DNA of 64,000 bases from G963556115 sp963666605 (lineage in GTDB: Bacteria > Planctomycetota > SZUA-567): the NCBI GenBank assembly GCA_965140405.1, contig OZ223208.1, forward strand, positions 806,001 to 870,000. The letters are read 5' to 3'. The position numbers were made by a program, and so were the translations under genes. Below the pieces are notes generated by a model, which did no database searches, was not told the DNA's origin, and saw only the letters and a program-made list of their open reading frames with translations. Of the stretch, positions 23,838 through 32,451 are shown piece by piece (the stretch's first letter is position 1; each line of letters begins with the position of its first letter).

Positions 23838-26801
23838 TTATATATTTTCGATATCTAATCCCAGCCCACCACTCACTGCCTGCTCAAGTTTCTCTTTGCT
23901 CGACATCACACATATAGGAGCTTTAACAAAAACATCCCTAGCAAATATCTTCTCAGCGGCGGCGATTATATCTTCCTTAGTCAATCCTAAAAGTCTGGTT
24001 CTAAACTCAAGCCTAGATTTATACGTAGATCCAGAGCGCAAGTGGTTGATTGCAGTACCAACAACAAGAGACGGTCTAAACGGAACATCAAAGTTTTTTA
24101 TCGTACCGATAATGGCCTGCTCAATTCCATCAACAGATAGATCCATATCATTCTTGATATAATCGAGAATATTATCATACGTCTCCAAAGTCTCTACAAT
24201 ACAAGGGTCTCTATAACTAGCCAGAGAGTACACCCCTGATATAGCTTGGGACGACGCTTTACAGCCATACGCTCCACGCTTTGCTCTGACTTCATTCCAG
24301 AGATACCCATAAGAGAGATTTTGTGAAATCAGCGATAGTGCTGGTGCATGAGGCGACACTGCCGTCACCCCTGGTAAAGCTCTAGCAACAAAAGCCACAT
24401 CAGCTGGAACAGCGAGACCGATGCTTTTACGATTCATATTGATATTAAATTTAGGAGAACTAAAGAAGCCACCCTTCTTAAAACCATTACTTCCGATAGT
24501 ACTCATAAGATCGGTATACCACGCTGTGATCATCTTTCTTGAGTCCTCAGATCCAGCGATACTTACGTCAAATCTAGCGCTATCCAAGATCTTAGTTCTA
24601 ATAGCTTCAAGTTTGGAAATTATCATATCAGCATCAAAATTTTCCACCAACTTATCCAAAAGCCTGATAGGTGAGATTCCACCAATTATCTCACTCAAAT
24701 ACACATTCCTAGATATCTCTTTACCAGCATAAGCAGCTGCAACGACATGACCTTGAGAGACTAGCGCTGCTTTTCTTCCAATACGTGACTGTAAAATAAT
24801 GTCTTTTAGACGGTCTTTATCACAAAGATCTGATTCGAGCAACCTCTCTCTAAGCACTCCCAACATCTGAGTAAGTTTCCGATCCACACCCTTAACAACA
24901 TAATTTAAATACGGTACCACACTATCATATGAGTCTATACGCCCTGATACCGTTACAGACGTACCAATGCCAGAACAACAGCCGACCTCTTTCTGTGCAA
25001 ATTCAGCATAATCAAGTCCACCTGCACCTACCTTGGAGATAACCTCCGAAAATATTGGCAAGTACTCTAACATCTCATCATCAAAGTCTGATAAATCTAA
25101 TGATATACTGACATAATTTATTCCACCCGTATATATCTTGTTATCGAGTAATTTTCCACCGCCAATATCGACGGTATCCGTATCAAATACCGGAGGTAAC
25201 TTACTTACATCACTACTTGAGAGCTTTGGCAGAGTTGCCAGAGCTTCTGGAGTATTTGGAGCCTGCTGCATTGCATCTAGTTCTTTTGCTTCATTAGCAA
25301 TTTCATTAAGCTCTTCAGAAGAAAGCCCTGCTTTGATTTCAGCCATCTTCTTCTCAAACTCAACATCACTCTTGGAGTTATACTCTGCATCAGGGTAAAA
25401 GGTCAGTATGAGACGGTGCTTATTTCCAATAATCTTCTCTTCAATTAACTTTTCAAAAAACTTCTCATCACCTTCATACTCCTCCATAAGTACTTCGAGG
25501 TTCTTTCTCAGATTCAGGTTGTATGTAGGCTCATCATCATAAATCCATGAACGGTACACCCTATCCATGAGACGGAGCGGATATTGAGAAGGGATATCCA
25601 GAGCAGACATCTCAAGATGATGGAACGCCGCCTCTATCATCGTCTTATCGACGCCATTCTTTATCTGTGCATTGCAACTTTCAAGTACAACATCAAGGAA
25701 TTTCTGAGCCTTATCATCACCTGTACCCTTTATACCAACAGTAAAGAAGGTGTCACGCTGATAATCTGCATAGCCAGAACTTGTAAGATCCTCTCCAAGT
25801 TTTGAATCGACAATTGCCTTACGTAGCGGTGCACCTGCATTACCAAGAAGGTAGTCCTCAAGCACATTCATAGCTAGACTCTTGACCGCATCCTTTGATT
25901 CACCAGTACTCCAAGCCAAAGTAATAGCGCTATTCTTTTCTAAAGTATCACCCTCACTTGCAGGATATGGTACTCTCTCACTCCTTGGCTCATCCCAAGA
26001 ATTCAGTGGCTTGATAGAGGTATCGATCTCTATCTTATCGTATCCAGAGAGATACTCGTTATTGAGAAACTCAAGATGCTTCTCTGTATCTATATTACCA
26101 TAAATAAAGATATACGAATTTGCCGGATGGTAATAATTCTTATGAAAAGCAACAAAGTCCTCGTAAGTAAGCTCAGGAATAATAGCAGGGTCACCACCAG
26201 AATCCTTTCCATACTCATTACTTTCAAACAACTTTGCAGACTCTTCTTTATCTATTACCCCATCAAGATCTGAGTATGCACCCTTCATCTCATTATAAAC
26301 GATACCCTTTATTATCAGATCACTACTAGTGTTACCAGATTCTTTAAAATCAAAATGGTGGCCTTCTTGTTTGAAGTGCTTTTCACTTATTACAGGTTTG
26401 AATGCAGCATCACAATAAACACTGGCAATATTAAAGAAGTCCTTTTCATTCATGCTAGCGCATGGGTATACTGTCTTATCAGGATAAGTCATGGCATTTA
26501 AAAATGTCGCGAGTGAGGTCTTTAGTAACTCTACGAATGGATCTTTTACCGGATACTTCTTAGACCCACAAAGTACAGTATGCTCAAGGATATGTGGTAG
26601 CCCTGTATCATCCTTTGGAGGGGTACGAAATGCAACAGAGAAGAGATTCTCTTTGTCATCACATAGAAGATGGATAAGTCTCGCACCACTCTTTACATGA
26701 ACTAATTCAATAGCTATGGAGCGTACATCTTCAACATCTTTTACACTCTTAACCACAAACCCATGAAGCTCATCTCCAACCTTCAATTTATTTACAACCA
26801 T
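23838..26801 (-). CDS. M16C family zinc metallopeptidase (presequence protease / falcilysin-like)
   Basis: 987 residues, the full length of PreP/Cym1-type proteins. The inverted zinc motif HxxEH is at residues 70-74 (GLPHILEHTVLCGS), followed by YPVKDPF and NAMTYPDKTVYP; the distal Glu region includes NEMKGAYSD. Two homologous halves joined by a hinge degrade unfolded peptides up to about 70 residues inside a closed chamber. No signal peptide, so it is likely cytoplasmic and acts in peptide turnover. Single gene with its own terminator. Such proteins also occur in many bacteria, not only organelles. Confidence 0.93.
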   Translation of the reverse strand: MVVNKLKVGDELHGFVVKSVKDVEDVRSIAIELVHVKSGARLIHLLCDDKENLFSVAFRTPPKDDTGLPHILEHTVLCGSKKYPVKDPFVELLKTSLATFLNAMTYPDKTVYPCASMNEKDFFNIASVYCDAAFKPVISEKHFKQEGHHFDFKESGNTSSDLIIKGIVYNEMKGAYSDLDGVIDKEESAKLFESNEYGKDSGGDPAIIPELTYEDFVAFHKNYYHPANSYIFIYGNIDTEKHLEFLNNEYLSGYDKIEIDTSIKPLNSWDEPRSERVPYPASEGDTLEKNSAITLAWSTGESKDAVKSLAMNVLEDYLLGNAGAPLRKAIVDSKLGEDLTSSGYADYQRDTFFTVGIKGTGDDKAQKFLDVVLESCNAQIKNGVDKTMIEAAFHHLEMSALDIPSQYPLRLMDRVYRSWIYDDEPTYNLNLRKNLEVLMEEYEGDEKFFEKLIEEKIIGNKHRLILTFYPDAEYNSKSDVEFEKKMAEIKAGLSSEELNEIANEAKELDAMQQAPNTPEALATLPKLSSSDVSKLPPVFDTDTVDIGGGKLLDNKIYTGGINYVSISLDLSDFDDEMLEYLPIFSEVISKVGAGGLDYAEFAQKEVGCCSGIGTSVTVSGRIDSYDSVVPYLNYVVKGVDRKLTQMLGVLRERLLESDLCDKDRLKDIILQSRIGRKAALVSQGHVVAAAYAGKEISRNVYLSEIIGGISPIRLLDKLVENFDADMIISKLEAIRTKILDSARFDVSIAGSEDSRKMITAWYTDLMSTIGSNGFKKGGFFSSPKFNINMNRKSIGLAVPADVAFVARALPGVTAVSPHAPALSLISQNLSYGYLWNEVRAKRGAYGCKASSQAISGVYSLASYRDPCIVETLETYDNILDYIKNDMDLSVDGIEQAIIGTIKNFDVPFRPSLVVGTAINHLRSGSTYKSRLEFRTRLLGLTKEDIIAAAEKIFARDVFVKAPICVMSSKEKLEQAVSGGLGLDIENI

Positions 26802-27095
26802 TCTTACTCCTTTATTAATTTATAAGTATACTATAATAGTTCTAAAGTATACACTTCACCACCCTATTATCCAGTCTATTGTCTATCATTACACACCAAA
26901 AGTAATATTTATCGATACTAATATGATAGTATACTTCTCAGACACCAAGGAAAAATCTTCAACCGCCTTCTGTGATAATTATCAAAATAAACTCTATTGA
27001 CACAATTAATCTTATACTTAGTATTTCATTTATTAAATTTGTAGTGTAGGTATTACACCATATTTAACTCAAATTTTATTCTGAGGGGAAAAATT

Positions 27096-27401
27096 ATGAA
27101 ACTCAAAGCAGCCTTTTTATTTGTTGCACCAGAAGCAAATTACCAGACAGACAGATCAGTTATTGACACTCCTGCTGTCGAGCTAATATCTGTAGGCGCA
27201 GCAAATTACGCTCAAGCAGTAATTGCGGCAAAGGAACTTGTAGAAGACGGCGTAGCAGCAATAGAACTATGTGCTGGTTTTGGTAACAAAGGTACAGCTA
27301 TGATTTCTGAAGCCGTAGGCGATAAAGCAGCTGTAGGCGTAGTAAGATTTGACAACCACCCAGGTCTAGATTTCAAATCAGGTGATAGTATCTTCAACTA
27401 A
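27096..27401 (+). CDS. DUF6506 family protein
   Basis: 101 residues matching the small DUF6506 family: KAAFLFVAPEANYQTDR at the start, VGAANYAQAVIAAKELVEDGVAAIELCAGFG in the middle and GVVRFDNH near the end. Function is unknown in the family; it is a compact alpha/beta protein. GAGGGG precedes the ATG. A TTGACA (26998-27003) with a possible TAGTAT 16 nt later gives a promoter, and a GTGTA-N5-TACAC palindrome at 27044-27058 in the leader is a candidate operator. Monocistronic with a strong terminator. Confidence 0.8.
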   Translation: MKLKAAFLFVAPEANYQTDRSVIDTPAVELISVGAANYAQAVIAAKELVEDGVAAIELCAGFGNKGTAMISEAVGDKAAVGVVRFDNHPGLDFKSGDSIFN

Positions 27402-27436
27402 GACAGACTATTTAAATATTAGCAAACATACCATAT

Positions 27437-27477
27437 AATGGTTGGGACAGAGTGATTTCTCTCCCAACCATTTTTTT
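27437..27477 (+). terminator. Intrinsic terminator after the DUF6506 gene
   Basis: Perfect 11-bp stem AATGGTTGGGA (27437-27447) with TCCCAACCATT (27462-27472) and a T-run. Confidence 0.9.
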
Positions 27478-27827
27478 AAATTACCAACACCATAAGAACA
27501 ATACAAAAACACACCTTAATAAAGCACTAATAGATAATTTAAAATCTATTTAATGATAATATTTAAAAAATCAATCTCAACATAACATTCTCATAAATAT
27601 ATACTTAACATATAAATAATAAAAGACAACATATATAAACCAAATAATAAACCAATTATTAGATATTTTATTGTTGAATAACGCCCTAAATAGCATATAC
27701 TAAACATCATATTGATAATAAACTATCGATATTAATAGCACGTATACTTTAGCAAAACAAAATAACGTTTTACAACGGCAATACTGCTTGCTTACAAAAT
27801 ACAACATTACCCCTAAGGAGATAGACA
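27478..27827. other. 350-nt very AT-rich intergenic region
   Basis: Upstream region of the Fe-alcohol dehydrogenase. No credible reading frame or strong hairpin; AAGGAG sits just before the ADH start. No clear Rex operator (TTGTGAA-N-TTCACAA type) was recognised. Confidence 0.4.
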
Positions 27828-28979
27828 ATGGCTACATTTACACTTCCGCGCTTTATTCATTTTGGACTTGGCTGCCTAGAAGAACTAAAAAACCTCAAAG
27901 GTACTAAAGCTGTAATTATTACCGGTGGTAGCTCTATGAAGAGAGGTGGTTTTATCGAAAAGACTGCTGCCTACCTCAAAGAAGCTGGCATCGAATCAGC
28001 AGTATTCGAAGGAGTAGAACCAGACCCATCAATAGAAACAGTTCAACGTGGTGTTGAGTTCTTCAACCAAGAAAAACCTGATATTATTATTGGCCTTGGT
28101 GGCTGTTCTGCTATAGATGCTGGTAAAGCGATGTGGGTTTTCTATGAATACCCAGACGCTAAATTTGAAGACATCACACCACCATTCTCTATCAAACCAC
28201 TCCGTAATAAAGCGCAGTTTATTGCTATCCCTTCAACTAGCGGTACAGGTACCGAAGTAACCTGTGCATCAGTGATTACTGATCACAAAAAAGGTGTAAA
28301 ATACCCGATTGTATCGTATGAAATCACACCTGATATTGCAATTGTTGATGGCGAGCTATGCGTAAGCATGCCAGATCATGTAACGGCAAATACTGGACTT
28401 GATGCTTTGGCTCATGGTGTTGAAGCGTACGTTACAGCTCTAGCTTCTTCATTTTCTGACACTATGGTTCATGACTCTGTACGCATGATATTTGAGAACC
28501 TCCCTAAAGCCTATAAAAACGGTGAGGATCGTCAAGCTCGTCAGGCTATGCATGAAGCATCTTGTATGGCTGGCATGGCATTCAGTAATGCAATTTTAGG
28601 AATCATCCACTCAATGGCCCACCAGGTTGGCGGCATGTTTGGCATTCCTCATGGCTGCGCCAATGCAATTCTTATGCCCAATGCTATTCGGTATAACAGC
28701 AAAGTTACCGACAAATACGGCAAACTCGCCAAATTACTCGGCACTGAAGGGGCAGAAGGGCTTGCTAGTGCTATTGAAAAACTACGTGATGAAGTCAATG
28801 TCCCTGCTACTTTCAAAGAGTATGGCATTAACGAAGCAACATGGAAAGAGAAACTTGACGAGGTAACAGCCAATGCTATAGCTGACCCATGTACAGGAAC
28901 CAACCCTCGCCAACCAGTAGGAGATGATATCAAGAGAATTCTTGACTATTGTTTCAGAGGCGAAGTAGTCGACTTTTAG
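27828..28979 (+). CDS. Iron-containing alcohol dehydrogenase
   Basis: 383 residues, typical for type III ADHs that interconvert alcohols and aldehydes/ketones with NAD(P)H. Visible: GGSSMKRGGF and GLGGCSAIDAGKAMW in the nucleotide-binding half, PSTSGTGTEVT, ITPDIAIVDGEL, and the iron-binding half DALAHGVEAYVT, HSMAHQVGGMFGIPHGCANAI with Asp and three His ligands. GGCSAIDAGK replaces the common GGGSxxDxAK. AAGGAG precedes the ATG. It ends 0.6 kb before rex, a redox regulator that commonly controls such fermentative dehydrogenases. Confidence 0.94.
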   Translation: MATFTLPRFIHFGLGCLEELKNLKGTKAVIITGGSSMKRGGFIEKTAAYLKEAGIESAVFEGVEPDPSIETVQRGVEFFNQEKPDIIIGLGGCSAIDAGKAMWVFYEYPDAKFEDITPPFSIKPLRNKAQFIAIPSTSGTGTEVTCASVITDHKKGVKYPIVSYEITPDIAIVDGELCVSMPDHVTANTGLDALAHGVEAYVTALASSFSDTMVHDSVRMIFENLPKAYKNGEDRQARQAMHEASCMAGMAFSNAILGIIHSMAHQVGGMFGIPHGCANAILMPNAIRYNSKVTDKYGKLAKLLGTEGAEGLASAIEKLRDEVNVPATFKEYGINEATWKEKLDEVTANAIADPCTGTNPRQPVGDDIKRILDYCFRGEVVDF

Positions 28980-29023
28980 TCAAGTTATAAACAATTTGCA
29001 TACAAATTTACTAATAAATATAT

Positions 29024-29087
29024 AAAACATGTAGAACTGCTGAGGAAGGAAGAATTACGGAGCAGCATGCCTACATGTTTTTTATTT
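29024..29087 (+). terminator. Bulged intrinsic terminator after the ADH gene
   Basis: 11-bp stem AAAACATGTAG (29024-29034) with CTACATGTTTT (29071-29081), inner CTGCT/AGCAG (29037-29041, 29061-29065), 19-nt purine-rich loop, then T-rich tail. A second hairpin (AACACCA 29113-29119 with TGGTGTT 29132-29138) follows. The remaining sequence to rex (to about 29490) shows nothing else. Confidence 0.8.
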
Positions 29088-29499
29088 ATAGTTAGTCTTA
29101 CTATATACTTCTAACACCACTGCGTAAGCAATGGTGTTATTCATTTTCAGGATTTTTTATATATTACAAATATACTGCTCTTAAATACATAATAGTTTTA
29201 CAAATCTCAAAATCATCACTACTTAATTATTATAACTCTACTGAAAGATTTATAATACATCTGCAATAGGCTTTCAAGCTGCTTTTATACTGTTGAGTAT
29301 ATCAAAAACCGAATTAAGCCCAATGTACACCAAAAAAAATTGCTCCCACCACTCATAGCCTCATTTATTTATAAAGCACCACTTAATCGCATTAAATTAT
29401 CTTAAACTTGATCCCTTCTAACTTTACAACCGCAGACACCTACCAAAATATCCTATAAATACCAGCAAAAAAAAAATAAAGTATTTTTTTACTGAATAT

Positions 29500-29528
29500 T
29501 TGAATAATTTATCGATATATAGTATAAT
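29500..29528 (+). promoter_or_regulatory. rex promoter
   Basis: TTGAAT (29500-29505), 17-nt spacer, TATAAT (29523-29528), 44 nt before the start codon. Confidence 0.65.
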
Positions 29529-29571
29529 AAATAAAGAATTACCTAATTAACTATAATATGGAAAGAGAATT

Positions 29572-30273
29572 ATGCATACTGATGACAACTCCAGGTATCA
29601 AGGAAAATCATTGTCTGAACGGACAAAGATTGCCCCAGTGCCTACATTAAGAAGGCTCCCAAAGTACCTAGAGTACTTGAGAAATATTCGAGTCGCAGCA
29701 GATGCGCATATATCTTGTACCCAGATAGCTGGAGCACTCGACCTAGTCCCAACACAGGTGCGCAAAGATCTCGCGACCACAGGTATTGTAGGGAAGCCCA
29801 AGAAAGGCTATCCTGTATATGCACTTATTCAGGCTATAGAGAATTTTTTAGGGTGGAACGCACCTCAAGATGCTTTTCTTATCGGCTCTGGAGCACTAGG
29901 TACAGCTATTCTTGGTTACGAAGGCTTCCGTAATAACGGTCTGAATATTGTTGCAGCATTTGACAATGACTCTGTAAAGATCGGGACTAAAATCCGCGGT
30001 GTAGAGGTAATGTCTTTAGAGAAATTACCAGAGCTTGCCAAACGTATGAATATTCAAATTGGGGTAATGACCATGCCTCCTCAATATGCTCAACAAATAG
30101 CAGACCTACTTGTGAGTGGAGGAATCAAGGCGATCTGGAACTTCACACCATCACTAGTTGTCGTAGATGACGACATCATTCTTGAAAACGCCCAACTTGC
30201 TTCAAGCTTTGCCGTCCTCAGTAGCCGCTTACGCGGTAAAGACGCACGTCCTTACCAACATAATGACAAGTAA
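29572..30273 (+). CDS. rex: Redox-sensing transcriptional repressor Rex
   Basis: 233 residues. The winged helix (about 20-100) contains the diagnostic VPTQVRKDLATTG recognition region. The Rossmann domain (about 100-215) has GSGALGTAI and FDNDSVKIG and ends with NFTPSLVV. Rex binds NADH or NAD+ and represses fermentation and anaerobic respiration genes when NADH is low. AAAGAG precedes the ATG. A 20-residue N-terminal extension (MHTDDNSRYQGKSL...) precedes the conserved start. Its own promoter and terminator flank it. Confidence 0.96.
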   Translation: MHTDDNSRYQGKSLSERTKIAPVPTLRRLPKYLEYLRNIRVAADAHISCTQIAGALDLVPTQVRKDLATTGIVGKPKKGYPVYALIQAIENFLGWNAPQDAFLIGSGALGTAILGYEGFRNNGLNIVAAFDNDSVKIGTKIRGVEVMSLEKLPELAKRMNIQIGVMTMPPQYAQQIADLLVSGGIKAIWNFTPSLVVVDDDIILENAQLASSFAVLSSRLRGKDARPYQHNDK

Positions 30274-30312
30274 TAATAGCATTTGCTAGTTCCTTCTTCA
30301 ACATTCTAATTT

Positions 30313-30347
30313 AAATGGAGATAAAGATTCTTATCTCCATTTATTTT
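30313..30347 (+). terminator. Intrinsic terminator after rex
   Basis: 12-bp stem AAATGGAGATAA (30313-30324) with TTATCTCCATTT (30331-30342), followed by ATTTT. Confidence 0.85.
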
Positions 30348-30398
30348 CCATACAAGTCACCTAACAATCCTTTACCTATTTTATCGATAAACTTTTCC

Positions 30399-30427
30399 TA
30401 GACAAAAAAAGAATATGCAACTATAAT
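30399..30427 (+). promoter_or_regulatory. lysA promoter
   Basis: TAGACA (30399-30404), 17-nt spacer, TATAAT (30422-30427). No lysine riboswitch is present in the 45-nt leader. Confidence 0.65.
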
Positions 30428-30476
30428 AATTTTAGTTGTTCTATTTACTCATAAAGATGAAATACGGAGGCTAAAA

Positions 30477-31754
30477 ATGCTAGGGTTTACTTACGTAGGC
30501 AACGAACTATATTGTGAAGGAGTAGCGGTTAAAGATATTATTGAAGAGGTCAGCACCCCTGCTTACATCTACTCAAAGTCAGCCTTTTTATCCAAGTATA
30601 CCTCAATAAAACAAGCCTTCTCAGAGATTGTTGATACGACAATATGCTACTCAGTAAAGAGCTGCTCAAATATAAGCATACTAGAAATACTCGCGAAAGC
30701 AGGTTGCGGCTTCGATGTAGTATCAGGTGGAGAATTATACAGAGTAATTACCGCAGGTGGTGACCCCAAAAAAGTAGCCTTCGCAGGAGTTGCTAAGACA
30801 GATGCAGAGATAAGGTACGCACTAGAGAATGAAATAATGCTCTTCAACTGTGAGAGCGAAGAAGAGGTTGCTAATATTGATAGAATCGCAAATGAGATGG
30901 ATAGGGTTGCACCAATATCGCTCCGTATCAATCCAGATGTTGATGCTAAGACCCATGCAAAGACAACAACAGGCAAAAAGGAGAACAAGTTCGGCATAGA
31001 CTTCGCCAGAGCAATGCAGTTAGTATCACGCTTTTCACACTATAAGAGTTCAATACTCAAAGGCATCGACATACACCTTGGTAGCCCAGTGAAGAGTGTA
31101 GACGCCTATAGAGAAGGTGTTGATAAAGTGATTGACTTTGCAACAACCTGCCCTGATACAATTGAATACTTCGATATTGGCGGCGGCTTCGACCTACTCT
31201 ATAATGATGAAGAAGTCCCAAGCTTCAGAGAATACGCAGAAGTAATAGGAACACTGGTAAAAGCAGCAGGCAAAAAGCTAATAATAGAACCAGGCAGATC
31301 TATATCAGGAAATTCTGGAGTCCTTGTTGGTGAAGTACAGTATACGAAGAGCAACGGAGTAAAGCACTTCGCTATGATTGATGCGGGGCTCAATGATCTT
31401 ATTAGACCTGCGATGTATGACGCCTACCACTATATCTGGCCGGTATCAACAGATGAAACTCCAGACAGCGAACTTTTCCCTGAGCTTCTCGGTGGTGGGC
31501 TATACACAGAGCAAGATGTAGTCGGTCCAATATGTGAATCCTCAGATGTATTCTGCAAAGATAGAGAGCTACCAGACCTCCTCCGTGGCGACAAAGTAGC
31601 AATCTTCTCAGCTGGCGCTTACGGCTTCAGCATGTCGAGCAATTATAATTCACGCCCACGTGCAGTAGAGGTTTTGGTTGACGGAGACACCCACAGAGTA
31701 ATCCGTCAGCGAGAAACATGGGAAGACCTAATCGCCAAAGAGCTAAATAGCTAA
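30477..31754 (+). CDS. lysA: Diaminopimelate decarboxylase
   Basis: 425 residues, fold-type III PLP enzyme making lysine from meso-diaminopimelate. PLP-binding Lys in CYSVKSCSN (canonical YAVKAN), HLGSPVKS, DIGGGFDL, EPGRSISGNSGVLVGEV, DAGLNDLIRPAMYDAYH and GPICESSDVFCKDR are all present, the last giving the substrate-binding Cys-Glu-Ser. CGGAGG lies 6 nt before the ATG. Single gene between a consensus promoter and a terminator. The YSVKSCSN variation around the PLP lysine is slightly unusual. Confidence 0.95.
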   Translation: MLGFTYVGNELYCEGVAVKDIIEEVSTPAYIYSKSAFLSKYTSIKQAFSEIVDTTICYSVKSCSNISILEILAKAGCGFDVVSGGELYRVITAGGDPKKVAFAGVAKTDAEIRYALENEIMLFNCESEEEVANIDRIANEMDRVAPISLRINPDVDAKTHAKTTTGKKENKFGIDFARAMQLVSRFSHYKSSILKGIDIHLGSPVKSVDAYREGVDKVIDFATTCPDTIEYFDIGGGFDLLYNDEEVPSFREYAEVIGTLVKAAGKKLIIEPGRSISGNSGVLVGEVQYTKSNGVKHFAMIDAGLNDLIRPAMYDAYHYIWPVSTDETPDSELFPELLGGGLYTEQDVVGPICESSDVFCKDRELPDLLRGDKVAIFSAGAYGFSMSSNYNSRPRAVEVLVDGDTHRVIRQRETWEDLIAKELNS

Positions 31755-31809
31755 AGTTCAAAATTTCACAATCTACTATTAAGTGGTGAACAATAAATAC
31801 CCTTTTTTA

Positions 31810-31841
31810 AAAAAGGCTTGCTACCACCAGCAAACCTTTTT
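31810..31841 (+). terminator. Terminator after lysA
   Basis: AAAAAGG (31810-31816) with CCTTTTT (31835-31841) and inner TTGCT/AGCAA; the T-tract forms the descending arm. Confidence 0.7.
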
Positions 31842-31932
31842 AAATATCTCTATTAATTAACACACCTAATACCATAAAACTTAATCTAAACACATTAGCG
31901 AATATAGGGCTAAATAAAATAGCAAAGACTCT

Positions 31933-32127
31933 CTACATACCTACACTATTCTTCCTCTCCAGCTCTATAAGTATGATCATACCCAAAGTAAGCGACAGCT
32001 CAACAGCACCACGTTTAACCCAAGATACGGGGTCATACCACTGGTCACAATCCTTAGTTGTATAGGATTTAGTACTGGTTATAAATTGATCTCTGGCAAG
32101 ACCGTGACTAGTAACTTCATATTCCAT
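31933..32127 (-). CDS. Small single-span membrane protein, partner of the upstream 39-residue peptide
   Basis: 64 residues: polar N-terminal half with one cysteine (TKDCDQWYDPVSWVKRG), one hydrophobic segment (VELSLTLGMIILIEL) and a charged tail. It starts 6 nt after the stop of the 39-codon gene, with AAGG 12-13 nt before the ATG, suggesting coupled translation. No family recognised. As the downstream partner of a peptide with a double-glycine-like leader it could be an immunity protein (speculative). It may also be chance; no homologue comes to mind. Confidence 0.4.
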   Translation of the reverse strand: MEYEVTSHGLARDQFITSTKSYTTKDCDQWYDPVSWVKRGAVELSLTLGMIILIELERKNSVGM

Positions 32128-32133
32128 AACGAA

Positions 32134-32253
32134 CTACAAACCTTTTGAGTAGACTATTGTTACATCATAAGTCCTTCCATTGTAAAAACGTATAGACATA
32201 CCAGCATCTACAGAGTCCAATTCGTCGTTATTAAGTTTTCTCGACTTGTCCAT
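32134..32253 (-). CDS. 39-residue peptide with double-glycine-type leader motif
   Basis: Begins MDKSRKLNNDELDSVDAG and continues with a 21-residue aromatic/basic tail (starting MSIRFYNGRT). The L-x-x-D-E-L-x-x-V-x-A-G pattern is that of leader peptides cut after GG or AG by peptidase-containing ABC transporters. GGAG lies 8 nt before the ATG. No modifying enzyme, transporter or peptidase is encoded next to it. It is too short for homology-based certainty; call rests on the motif, the ribosome site and coupling to the next gene. Confidence 0.45.
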   Translation of the reverse strand: MDKSRKLNNDELDSVDAGMSIRFYNGRTYDVTIVYSKGL

Positions 32254-32451
32254 TTTAAGATCTCCATCATCATATAAAAGTTTTCGTTCACACAACAACT
32301 ATCAATAGTGATCCAAATTTTTTTTAAATAATTTCAAGAGTTGCAAATAATTCTCACACCAATATAGATGCATATACAATCTAAATGTTTAAAGAAAACC
32401 CAAAATAATAACTTTTAGAGCTATATATTATCCATTCATCATATAAGATGA

